Of a stretch of DNA of 64,000 nt, positions 7,634-15,253 are shown in pieces. Under the pieces are notes generated by a model. The model had not been told where the DNA came from, did not search any database, and was given only the letters and a program-made list of their open reading frames with translations. Source of the stretch: CAWBJP01 sp044867425. Its GTDB lineage: Bacteria > Actinomycetota > Acidimicrobiia > IMCC26256 > BP-133. The first letter of the stretch is position 1. Every line of letters begins with the position of its first letter. The translations under genes and the position numbers were made by a program. The stretch is from NCBI GenBank assembly GCA_044867425.1, contig JBIOUX010000163.1:14945-78944 (forward strand), written 5' to 3'.

Positions 7634-9091
7634 GTGACGACCGGCTCCCGCTCGGCCCGCCTGCTGCTCGGTGCGCTGCTGGCGCCCGTGGTGGGCGTGG
7701 CCATGGCCCCCGGTCCGCTGGGCCCCTGGGGCCGTCAACCCACCCCGGCGCTGGCCCTGCGTGTGGTCCGGGGGACCGCCGGCGCCGGGCTCCACGCCCG
7801 TCTCGCCGCCGGCGCCCTCCAGCAGACCGTCGCCGCGCCCACCGGCATCGCCGCGCCGGCCACCGCCCCCGCGCCCGCGCCGCCCCCCGCCACCACCCCG
7901 CCGGCGCCGCCCCCGGCCGCCAGCCCGTCTCCGCCGCCCAGCCCCCTCACCGGCGCCGTCGAGGCCCGCCTGGCCGACCCCCGCCTCGCCGGGCTCAGCG
8001 TCGGCCTGTCGGTGTGGCTCGACGGCTACGGCGAGGTGGCAGCCCGCAACGCCGACCTGCCCCTGCTGCCCGCCTCCAACCAGAAACTGGTCACGGCCAT
8101 GGGGGTCCTGACGCACGTCCCCATCACCGACACCCTGGTGACGGAGGTGCGGGCCAACGGCGCTCAGGACGGCGCCACCCTGATGGGGGACCTGATCCTG
8201 GTGGGCGGCGGTGATCCGACCCTCACCACCTCCGGCCCGCACTCGCTCGACGCCCTCGCCGCCGCCGTCCGGGGACGAGGCATCAGCCGGGTGGCCGGCA
8301 CCCTGGTGGCCGACGAGACCCGCTACGACTCCCAGCGGGGCGCGGGCGGGTGGCTCCCCTATCACGTGCCCACCTTCATCGGTCCGCTCTCCGCCCTGGT
8401 GGTGGACCGCAACCAGCACCGGGGCGATCCCGCCTACGCCGCCGACCCCGTCCCGGGCAACCTGCTGCGGTTCCGCCACGCCCTGGCCCGCCGGGGGATC
8501 TCCGTCGCCGGGGGCAACGGCGCCGGGGCGGCGCCGGCCGGGGCCGTCACCCTGGCGTCCCTGGCCTCACCCCCCATCGGCGCCCTGGTGACGGACATGC
8601 TCGTGCGCAGCGACAACCTCTTCGCCGAACTGCTGGTCAAGGAGCTGGGACGCCGCGTCCGGGGTGCGGGGACCACCACCGACGGCCTGGCCGCTGCCGA
8701 CCAGGCCCTGGCCGCCCTGGGCGTACGCCTCACCGGCCAGAGCGCCGACGGCTCCGGCCTGTCCCGGGCCGACCGGCGCTCGGCCCGCGAGTTCCAGGAA
8801 CTGCTCCGGGCCGCCCTGGCTCAACCCTGGGGCAACTACCTGTTCGATTCGCTCCCCCTGGCCGGGCGCACCGGCACCCTGGCCCGCCGGCTGCGGGGCA
8901 CGGCCGCCGAAGCCAACGTGCGGGCCAAGACGGGCTGGATCGACGAAGGCCGGGCGCTGTCGGGCTACCTCACCACCGCCGGCGGGCGCCGGGCGGTGTT
9001 CTCCGTGGTGGTCAACGGCACCATCCCCGGCTCGCCGGTGGTAGGTGCCATCGACGACCTGGTGGCGGCGGTCGCCGCCGACCGCTCCTGA
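7634..9091 (+). CDS. dacB: D-alanyl-D-alanine carboxypeptidase/endopeptidase (PBP4 type, peptidase S13)
   Basis: 485 residues, exported. The N-terminus carries a signal sequence followed by a Pro/Ala-rich linker (about 78-105). The penicillin-binding motifs are Ser148-Asn-Gln-Lys151 (PASNQKL), Ser326-Asp-Asn (VRSDNLF) and Lys432-Thr-Gly (AKTGWI), with the large S13 insert between the first two. It removes terminal D-Ala or cuts peptide cross-links in peptidoglycan. The GTG start has no clear ribosome binding site. It stands alone after a strong hairpin. Confidence 0.93.
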   Translation: MTTGSRSARLLLGALLAPVVGVAMAPGPLGPWGRQPTPALALRVVRGTAGAGLHARLAAGALQQTVAAPTGIAAPATAPAPAPPPATTPPAPPPAASPSPPPSPLTGAVEARLADPRLAGLSVGLSVWLDGYGEVAARNADLPLLPASNQKLVTAMGVLTHVPITDTLVTEVRANGAQDGATLMGDLILVGGGDPTLTTSGPHSLDALAAAVRGRGISRVAGTLVADETRYDSQRGAGGWLPYHVPTFIGPLSALVVDRNQHRGDPAYAADPVPGNLLRFRHALARRGISVAGGNGAGAAPAGAVTLASLASPPIGALVTDMLVRSDNLFAELLVKELGRRVRGAGTTTDGLAAADQALAALGVRLTGQSADGSGLSRADRRSAREFQELLRAALAQPWGNYLFDSLPLAGRTGTLARRLRGTAAEANVRAKTGWIDEGRALSGYLTTAGGRRAVFSVVVNGTIPGSPVVGAIDDLVAAVAADRS

Positions 9092-9098
9092 TCTATCA

Positions 9099-9114
9099 CC
9101 GACCGGCCGGTCGG
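9099..9114. promoter_or_regulatory. perfect 16-bp palindrome, operator-like
   Basis: CCGACCGGCCGGTCGG lies 7 bases after the carboxypeptidase stop. Its core GACCGGCCGGTC resembles GACTGGTCGGTC inside the TetR operator at 4019-4040. It could be a TetR-type site for the small gene at 9186 or part of a terminator; with no loop, the operator reading is slightly favoured. Confidence 0.3.
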
Positions 9115-9147
9115 GAAACCGCCTTCTGTGATTTCCAGCCACGCACG

Positions 9148-9165
9148 GAGGTTTAAGGGAACCTC
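9148..9165. terminator. small inverted repeat before the 9186 gene
   Basis: GAGGTT, 6 bases, AACCTC. A short hairpin, possibly the end of the carboxypeptidase transcript; weak on its own. Confidence 0.25.
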
Positions 9166-9185
9166 AAGCGGGGAAAGTCCGGCAC

Positions 9186-9380
9186 GTGAGCAACACGCGG
9201 GTCACCGACGATCACGCGGCCGATCTCTCGCACGTCCGCGAGGTCCACGACGTGGTCGACAACCTGCGCCGGCTGTTCGTGGCCGCCGTCCAGGCGGACG
9301 AGGCCGGCGGGGCTTCCGAACTGATCGATTGGCCGCTGTCGCCCGCGGGCGCGACGCCTCAGTCGACCCCCGGCCGGTAG
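9186..9380 (+). CDS. small hypothetical protein (64 aa)
   Basis: GTG start; helical, acidic sequence with no cysteine, signal peptide or recognised domain (VREVHDVVDNLRRLFVAAV forms one likely amphipathic helix). Its end overlaps the end of the convergent VOC gene by 22 bases. Codon use fits the genome, but the start has no strong ribosome binding site, so the gene is uncertain. Confidence 0.38.
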   Translation: MSNTRVTDDHAADLSHVREVHDVVDNLRRLFVAAVQADEAGGASELIDWPLSPAGATPQSTPGR

Positions 9381-9952
9381 AGGTCCTTCACTTCGTCCAC
9401 CAGCTGGGTGGACGGCGTGTGGCTCAGACGGCCGTCCCGACGTAGCTCCATGACCGCCGGCACCGGCTTCGGATCGGAGAAGAGGCGGGCGTCGCCATAG
9501 TCGGCGGGGCGGCCGGTGGCATCCAGCGTCCAGTATGTCGCCTCGAGGGCGATCCCGTTGGGGTCGCTGAAGTACACCGAGCGCAGGAACCCGTGGTCGA
9601 TCACATCCGTGACCTCGCAGTCGGCGGCCTTCAGCCGTTCCCGGAGCGCGAGGAGCGCCTCCTCGTCGGGCAGCGCCAGGGAGAGGTGGTCGAACTGGGC
9701 CGCCCGGGGAAAGGGCACGCCCGCCGGCTTGGCGTAGCTCTCCATCTCCGTGTTCTTGTACTCGAAGAACGCCACCGTGCTCCCCGGACCGAAGTCGAAG
9801 AAGTAGTGCTTGAAGTCGTTCGTGTCGACGGTGGCCACCAGCCGGGCACCGAGGACGCCGTGGTAGAAGCGGGTGGTGGCGTCCATGTCGGTGGTCACGA
9901 GGGCGAGATGGTGCACACCGCGCCAGCGGGGGTTCTCCTGGTCGTTCGCCAT
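9359..9952 (-). CDS. VOC superfamily protein (glyoxalase/dioxygenase fold)
   Basis: 197 residues with two beta-alpha-beta-beta-beta modules. Probable metal ligands are the His in GVHHLALVTTDM, the His in FDHLSLAL and the Glu in ALEATYW, the HHE pattern of glyoxalase I and extradiol-type enzymes. The residues around SDPNGIALE are typical of this superfamily. Start ATG has a clear AGGAGG upstream. No operon partner identifies a substrate, and the C-terminal 40 residues add nothing diagnostic. Cytoplasmic enzyme, reaction unknown. Confidence 0.88.
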   Translation of the reverse strand: MANDQENPRWRGVHHLALVTTDMDATTRFYHGVLGARLVATVDTNDFKHYFFDFGPGSTVAFFEYKNTEMESYAKPAGVPFPRAAQFDHLSLALPDEEALLALRERLKAADCEVTDVIDHGFLRSVYFSDPNGIALEATYWTLDATGRPADYGDARLFSDPKPVPAVMELRRDGRLSHTPSTQLVDEVKDLYRPGVD

Positions 9953-10103
9953 GACTTCCTCCTAGCCTCCGACGGCTGCGTTCCCTGTCCCCACGCTACC
10001 GGCGATCCGGCGCCGGCTGGGAAGGCGGCACCTGAGACAGCGAGAGGGCGCGACAACGAGGAGTACGATCGCCTCAACCGGCCGCACGGCAGATCGGAAG
10101 CCC

Positions 10104-11162
10104 ATGCCCGGCCAGGACATCATTGTCGTCGGAGCCTCCGCCGGAGGGGTGGAAGCGCTGTCGCGACTGGTGGAAGAGCTTCCTCCCGACCTGGCTGCGG
10201 CCGTGTTCGTGGTCCTGCACATCTCACCCTCGGGGACCAGTTTCCTTCCCAACATCCTGGCCCGGCGGGGCCGGATGCCGGTGGCTCACGCCGAGGACGG
10301 CGAACCGATCCAGAACGGTCGCATCTACGTCGCCCCTCCCGACCACCACCTTCTGGTCTCTCCCAAGGTCGTCCGGGTGGGACGCGGACCCCGGGAGCAC
10401 GGAAACCGGCCCGCCGCCGACACCTTGTTCCGCTCGGCGGCGGCGTCCTACGGTCCCCGGGTGGTGGGGGTGGTCCTGTCCGGAACCCTGGATGACGGCA
10501 CGGCGGGACTGGTGGCCATCAAGGCCCGGGGCGGTATGGCGATCATCCAGGACCCCGAGGACGCCATCTATCCGGGGATGCCCCTGAGCGCACTCGCACA
10601 GGACCATCCCGACCTCGTGCTCCCGGTCGCCGAGATCGGCCGGGCCCTCGTCCGGCTGAGCTCCGGCACGCTCGATCCCGACCCGTCCGGGAGCGTCCCC
10701 CAGGAGGCCGCCGTGTCCGATGAGCTCGACGCCGAGCTCTCCTGGTCGATACCCGATCTGGAGGCGTCAGCTCCGTTGGAACCGCCCTTTGGCGCACCCT
10801 CGGGATTCACCTGCCCGGAATGTCATGGCGCCCTGTGGGAGATCGTGGATGGCGACCTCGTCCGCTTCCGCTGCCGGGTGGGGCACGGATACGGGGCCGA
10901 GAGCCTGATCTCGGAGCAGGCGAAAGGCGTGGAGGCGGCCCTGTGGGCGGCGGTACGCGCCCTGGAGGAGCGCGCCGCGCTCAACCACAGACTGGCCACC
11001 CGGGCCCGCGAGCGCGACCATCCGCACACCGCCGCCCACTTCGAGGCCCGAGCCGCTGACGCCGAACAGCGGGCCGAAGAGGTCCGGGGCGTGCTCCGGG
11101 CCGGTGACGTCGTCCACGAAGCCGGGGGCGCCACGCCACCGGCGGGCGGGAGCATGCCGTGA
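10104..11162 (+). CDS. cheB: CheB-type protein-glutamate methylesterase, stand-alone, with C-terminal zinc-ribbon-like tail
   Basis: 352 residues. The catalytic domain begins at once (no receiver domain): Ser12 in GASAGG, His39 in VLHISP and Asp131 in GTLDDGT form the CheB triad. After about residue 230 there is CPECHG and, some 20 residues on, FRCRVGHGY, a four-ligand Cys/His pattern, then a helical tail. Without a receiver domain the activity cannot be controlled by phosphorylation in the classical way. It overlaps the CheR gene by four bases (GTGA), so the two are co-translated. The window has no chemoreceptor or flagellar genes, so a role outside chemotaxis is likely. Confidence 0.92.
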   Translation: MPGQDIIVVGASAGGVEALSRLVEELPPDLAAAVFVVLHISPSGTSFLPNILARRGRMPVAHAEDGEPIQNGRIYVAPPDHHLLVSPKVVRVGRGPREHGNRPAADTLFRSAAASYGPRVVGVVLSGTLDDGTAGLVAIKARGGMAIIQDPEDAIYPGMPLSALAQDHPDLVLPVAEIGRALVRLSSGTLDPDPSGSVPQEAAVSDELDAELSWSIPDLEASAPLEPPFGAPSGFTCPECHGALWEIVDGDLVRFRCRVGHGYGAESLISEQAKGVEAALWAAVRALEERAALNHRLATRARERDHPHTAAHFEARAADAEQRAEEVRGVLRAGDVVHEAGGATPPAGGSMP

Positions 11163-13075
11163 CCGACGAGGACCAGATCATGGGCCACGACACCGCGCCC
11201 CGGAGCCGGGGAGCCGACGACACCCTTGAACCCGACGACGAGGCGGAGTTCGAGGATCTCCTCGAATTCCTGAAGCGCAACCGCGCCTTCGACTTCACCG
11301 GCTACAAGCGCTCCAGCCTGGTGCGGCGGGTGTCGTCCCGGATGGCAGCGGTGGGGGTCGACACCTTCGGGCAGTACATCGACTTCCTGCAGGTTGACCC
11401 CGAGGAGTTCACCCATCTCTTCGACGCGCTCCTCATCAACGTCACCGGCTTCTTCCGGGATGCGCCGGCGTGGGACTACCTGGCCCGGGAGGCGGTCCCC
11501 AAGCTGCTGGCCGAGAAGTCCGGCGATGAGCCCATCCGGGTGTGGAGCGCGGGATGCGCCTCGGGGGAGGAGGCCTTCAGCCTGGCCATGGTCCTGGCCG
11601 AGCACCTCGGACCCGACCTGACGCGGGAACGGGTCAAGATCTACGGCACAGACCTCGACGAGGACGCCCTCAACACCGCCCGCCATGCGATCTATCCCCC
11701 CAAGGCGGTGGAAGTCCTGCCGGAGGACCTGGTGGCCCGCTACTTCGATGAGGCCGGCGGGCAGTACGCCTTCCACAAGGATCTGCGCCGTACCGTGATC
11801 TTCGGGCGCCATGACCTCGTCCAGGCCGCGCCCATCAGCCACATCGACCTGCTGGCGTGTCGCAACACGCTCATGTACTTCAACACCGAGACCCAGGCCC
11901 GGGTGCTGTCCCGGCTGCACTTCGCCCTGGAGGACGGCGGCATCCTGTTCCTGGGCAAGGCCGAGATGCTCCTGGGCCACAGCGACCTGTTCGCGCCGGT
12001 GGACCTGAAGCGGCGGGTCTTCGCCAAGGTGAAGAAGGAGACACTGCGCGAACGCCTCACCGTCATCGCCGACGGGGGGAGCCACGACGCCCTCGAATAT
12101 CCGCTCAACTACCACCGGATCAGGGAGTCGGCGGCCGACGCCTCTGCGGTGGCGCAGATCGTGGTCCACCATTCCGGCACCCTGGCCATGGCCAACATCG
12201 CCGCCCGCGCCACCTTCGGGCTGGCCGTGAGTGACGTGGGCCGCCCGTTCAAGGACCTGGAGATCTCCTACCGGCCGGCCGAGCTGCGCTCGGCGGTGGC
12301 CACCGCCGAGGCCGAACGCCGGCCCCTCCTCCTCGAAGGCGTCGTCTGGGCCGGCGGTCAGGGCGATCCGCAGTACTTCGACGTCCATGTCGTGCCCCTC
12401 TTCGACCTGGGCGGGGGGCACCTGGGCGTGGCCATCTCCTTCCTCGATGTCAGCCTGACCCGGCGGCTCCAGGACGAGCTGGAGACCTCCAACCGGGAGC
12501 TGGAGACAGCCTACGAAGAGCTCCAGTCCACCAACGAGGAGCTCGAGACCACAAACGAGGAGCTGCAATCCACCATCGAGGAGCTGGAGACCACCAACGA
12601 GGAGCTCCAGTCCACCAACGAGGAGCTCGAGACGATGAACGCCGAGCTCCACTCCACCAACGAGGAGCTCCAGACGATCAACGACGAGCTGCGCCTGCGC
12701 TCGGGTGAGATCGACGAGCTGAACGGGCTGCTGGAATCCCTCCTCCAGTCCCAGCGGGGCGGTTTCGTGGTCATCGACCGTGACCTGCGGGTGACGCTGT
12801 GGAACCACTACTCCCACCAGCTGTGGGGCCTGCGATCCGAGGAGGTCCGGGGCCAGCACTTCCTCAATCTCGACATCGGCCTTCCCACCGACGACCTGCG
12901 CCCGGCCATCCGGGCGGTGCTGGCCGGCGAGTCCGATCACCATGAGGTGACGCTCCCGGCCGTCAACCGCAAAGGCCGCGAATTCGAGTGCCACGTCACC
13001 CTCGGTCCCCTGCTCACCAAAGCCGAGCAGGTGAGGGGCGTGATCCTCCTCATGCGGGACGAAACGGTGAGGTGA
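11159..13075 (+). CDS. cheR: CheR-type methyltransferase fused to a coiled coil and PAS domains
   Basis: 638 residues. CheR N-domain (about 25-100), then the SAM-binding domain with VWSAGCASGEE (from about 127) and the RNTLMYF motif; a first PAS-like region (about 320-430); a repetitive coiled coil (about 441-521) built of ELETTNEELQSTNEEL-type heptads; and a second PAS domain (about 525-635). Such CheB/CheR-PAS pairs usually signal by methylating or demethylating unknown partners. The start overlaps cheB and its stop overlaps the next small gene, giving a three-gene translationally coupled unit. Confidence 0.93.
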   Translation: MTDEDQIMGHDTAPRSRGADDTLEPDDEAEFEDLLEFLKRNRAFDFTGYKRSSLVRRVSSRMAAVGVDTFGQYIDFLQVDPEEFTHLFDALLINVTGFFRDAPAWDYLAREAVPKLLAEKSGDEPIRVWSAGCASGEEAFSLAMVLAEHLGPDLTRERVKIYGTDLDEDALNTARHAIYPPKAVEVLPEDLVARYFDEAGGQYAFHKDLRRTVIFGRHDLVQAAPISHIDLLACRNTLMYFNTETQARVLSRLHFALEDGGILFLGKAEMLLGHSDLFAPVDLKRRVFAKVKKETLRERLTVIADGGSHDALEYPLNYHRIRESAADASAVAQIVVHHSGTLAMANIAARATFGLAVSDVGRPFKDLEISYRPAELRSAVATAEAERRPLLLEGVVWAGGQGDPQYFDVHVVPLFDLGGGHLGVAISFLDVSLTRRLQDELETSNRELETAYEELQSTNEELETTNEELQSTIEELETTNEELQSTNEELETMNAELHSTNEELQTINDELRLRSGEIDELNGLLESLLQSQRGGFVVIDRDLRVTLWNHYSHQLWGLRSEEVRGQHFLNLDIGLPTDDLRPAIRAVLAGESDHHEVTLPAVNRKGREFECHVTLGPLLTKAEQVRGVILLMRDETVR

Positions 13076-13320
13076 GCGCCTTCCGGCCGGCCGAGTGGGA
13101 TGAGGCGGCCCGGACCTCGGTCGCCGTGCGGCAGTCGGCGGCCGCGCTGTCGGAGTCGGCGTTGACGCAGCGGGCGGAGAGCCGGGTGCTGTGCCACGAG
13201 GCGGCGGAGCTCCGGCGCTTGGCGGCAGCGCTCCGAGCGGAGCGGAAGGCGGCGCCGACCCGGATCGCGCTCCGGCCGGCGCCGGTCAGCTGGCCCGGGA
13301 ACGGGCCCGGAGGCGGCTGA
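13072..13320 (+). CDS. small protein (82 aa) translationally coupled to CheR
   Basis: GTG at 13072 overlaps the CheR stop (GTGA), the same coupling as between CheB and CheR, which is the main evidence that it is real. The protein is Ala/Arg/Glu-rich and helical (VRQSAAALSESALTQRAE then ELRRLAAALRAERKA) with one Cys and a Pro-rich tail. No family recognised. Its last 35 bases overlap the end of the convergent sigma factor gene. It may be an accessory of the CheB/CheR unit. Confidence 0.6.
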   Translation: MSAFRPAEWDEAARTSVAVRQSAAALSESALTQRAESRVLCHEAAELRRLAAALRAERKAAPTRIALRPAPVSWPGNGPGGG

Positions 13321-14374
13321 GGGTCCGGGAGAGCATCCGGGAGACGTACATCTGGCTGACCCCCATGTGGGCGCCGATCTCGGTCTGGGTCAGCCCGTCG
13401 ACGAACCGCAGCTGGAGAACCTGGCGCTCCCGGGGGGGGAGGCGGTCCAGGACTCCGTCGAGAAACGCCCGGCCCTCGGCGGCCGCCAGGTTGAGGTCGT
13501 CCCCGCCGGGCTCGAGGAGCCTGCCGCTGCCATCAGGGTCCGGCGCATCGAGGGAGGCCGGGCGCTGGACCGCACCCAGCTCCATGGCCTCGAGCACGTG
13601 GTCCTCGGACAGCCCGGTCCGGTCGGCGATGTCTTGGATGCCGGGAGAGCGGCCCAGGTCCTGAGCGAGATCGTCGGCGACCCGAACCACCTCCAGGTAG
13701 TGCTCCTGGAGGGAGCGGGGCACCCGCATGACCCAGGTCCGGTCCCGGACGTGGCGCTTGAGCTCGCCCACGATGGTGGCCCGGGCGAACACCGCGAAGG
13801 GCCGTTCCAGGTGGGGATCGAACCTGTCGATGGCGTGGAGCAGCCCGATCCGGGCCACCTGGGCGAGGTCCTCCGGCGATTCCCGCCGGGTGTGGAAACG
13901 CCGGGCCAGGCTGAGAGCGAAGTCGTCGTAGGCGGCGGCCAGCTCGTTGCGGATGCCGAGCTCCCGGCTGGCGGCGAAGGCCCGGTGCAGCACGAGAAGA
14001 TCCTCGGAACGCGGGTCCGGCGCGCCGGCGTAGGGCCAGTTGCAGGCCGATTCGTGGCGCCGCACGTGGTGGTGCTGGATGCAGCCGCAATCACCCCCCG
14101 GCCGGTGCTGTCGGGAGCGGGCCAGCCCGGCGGACACCCTGGCCCGGGACCGGGAGAGCTCCCGCAGCGCCAGGAGCAGCCGCTCCTCCAGCTGGGCGTA
14201 GCGGACGACGTTCTCCTTGTACTGCAGCGCCAGCTGCGCCGTGCGCATGGCGTCTGAGACGTACCGCTTGTGGGCTGCCGTCCCGACCTCGGAAACATCG
14301 GCGCTGGCATCGCTTCCGTCCCGACAGGCAGAAATTTCCATTTCGCCCATGGCGTACCCCGAGACCCTGGCCAT
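13286..14374 (-). CDS. SigB/SigF-type RNA polymerase sigma factor with an unusual N-terminal extension
   Basis: About 362 residues from ATG 14374; ATG 14350 and a GTG at 14425 are alternatives and no ribosome binding site decides. The sigma part covers roughly the last 240 residues: region 2 (LARRFHTRRESPEDLAQVAR, then AIDRFDPHLERPFAVFA), region 3 (HYLEVVRVADDLAQDLGR) and region 4 (LPPRERQVLQLRFVDGLTQ followed by a helix-turn-helix). The first 115 residues are not part of any sigma family I know: an amphipathic helix (YAQLEERLLLALRELSRSRA) and a Cys/His cluster (GDCGCIQHHH, RHESAC) that could bind metal. It may be a built-in sensory or inhibitory segment. No anti-sigma gene is adjacent; it converges on the CheB/CheR operon. 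Confidence 0.82.
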   Translation of the reverse strand: MARVSGYAMGEMEISACRDGSDASADVSEVGTAAHKRYVSDAMRTAQLALQYKENVVRYAQLEERLLLALRELSRSRARVSAGLARSRQHRPGGDCGCIQHHHVRRHESACNWPYAGAPDPRSEDLLVLHRAFAASRELGIRNELAAAYDDFALSLARRFHTRRESPEDLAQVARIGLLHAIDRFDPHLERPFAVFARATIVGELKRHVRDRTWVMRVPRSLQEHYLEVVRVADDLAQDLGRSPGIQDIADRTGLSEDHVLEAMELGAVQRPASLDAPDPDGSGRLLEPGGDDLNLAAAEGRAFLDGVLDRLPPRERQVLQLRFVDGLTQTEIGAHMGVSQMYVSRMLSRTLSRLRARSRAS

Positions 14375-14657
14375 CACACTCTGGCCGAGCACCGAGCCCC
14401 CATGGTTCGAAGGCGGACGACACATCGCTCAGCCCCGACGGCCATCAGGCCGGGGGACCGGCTCCGCGGCGTGGGCGCGACCGACAGATCCGTTTCACAG
14501 TACCCCCTGCGCCGGCCCCGGCGCCGGGAGACGCGCCGCCGTCCGGTCGAGCCGCGCCGAAAGAGCTCCTCTTTCGGTTTCCGGGATGCGGTCAATCGGG
14601 CGTTAAAGGTTCTTCAAGGGGCAAGAGCCGCAGGGGCGGGCGCCGAACTTCGGGAGC
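14375..14657. other. divergent intergenic region between two sigma factor genes
   Basis: 283 bases separate the two divergent sigma genes and should hold both promoters. The stretch near 14570-14600 contains GGTTT and, about 17 bases later, GGGCGTT, loosely like SigF-type promoters, but the match is weak. No gene is visible. Confidence 0.3.
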
Positions 14658-15203
14658 GTGACCGGCGCCCAATCAGCCGTCGACTGCCTCTGGCGGGATC
14701 TGCAGCGGCCCCTGCTGCGCTACCTGGGGGCCTTCGACCGGTCGAACGCCGAGGACCTGGCGTCGGACGTGTGGGTGGAAGTGGCCCGCCGCCTGCCGGG
14801 GTTCTCCGGCGGAGAGGCGGAGCTGCGAGCGTTCGTGTTCACCGTCGCCCGCCACAAGGCCATCGACCACTACCGCAAGGCGCAGCGCCGGCGGACGTCC
14901 CCGGTGGCTTGGCTGCCCGAGCGCCCGGGGATGGAGGACCCCGAAGCCCTGGCCCTCGACGCGCTGGCCACCTCCGACGCTCTGGATCTGCTCGGGACCC
15001 TGCCGCCCGACCAGGCCGAGGTGGTGCTCCTGCGGGTGATGGCCGGACTCGACGGACCCCGGGTGGCCCGGCTCACCGGCCGCAGTCCCGGCGCCGTGCG
15101 CGTCCTCCAGCACCGGGCCCTGCGCTCCCTCGCCCGGCGGGTGACCCGGGCCCCGGTGCCGGTAACGCCCGCTCCCGTCGAAGCGCTCTTCCGCACACGA
15201 TGA
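14658..15203 (+). CDS. ECF-type RNA polymerase sigma factor
   Basis: 181 residues. Region 2 is seen in LLRYLGAFDRSNAEDLASDV and FVFTVARHKAIDHYRK (the RNA-polymerase-binding and -10-reading part) and region 4 in LPPDQAEVVLLRVMAGLDG followed by VARLTGRSPGAVRVLQHRAL. There is no region 3 and no N- or C-terminal extension. It starts at GTG 14658. The next gene, 50 bases downstream, encodes a secreted coiled-coil protein rather than a classical anti-sigma factor, and is the most likely co-transcribed partner. Confidence 0.93.
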   Translation: MTGAQSAVDCLWRDLQRPLLRYLGAFDRSNAEDLASDVWVEVARRLPGFSGGEAELRAFVFTVARHKAIDHYRKAQRRRTSPVAWLPERPGMEDPEALALDALATSDALDLLGTLPPDQAEVVLLRVMAGLDGPRVARLTGRSPGAVRVLQHRALRSLARRVTRAPVPVTPAPVEALFRTR

Positions 15204-15253
15204 GCCGACACCCCTTCTCTCTGTTCGCCCCCCATGACCGGAGGTCAACCACC

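Noticed and set aside
12481..12720. Short direct repeats resembling a CRISPR or satellite
   Set aside because: They code for the regular coiled coil of CheR/PAS; spacing follows heptads and codons, not CRISPR spacers.
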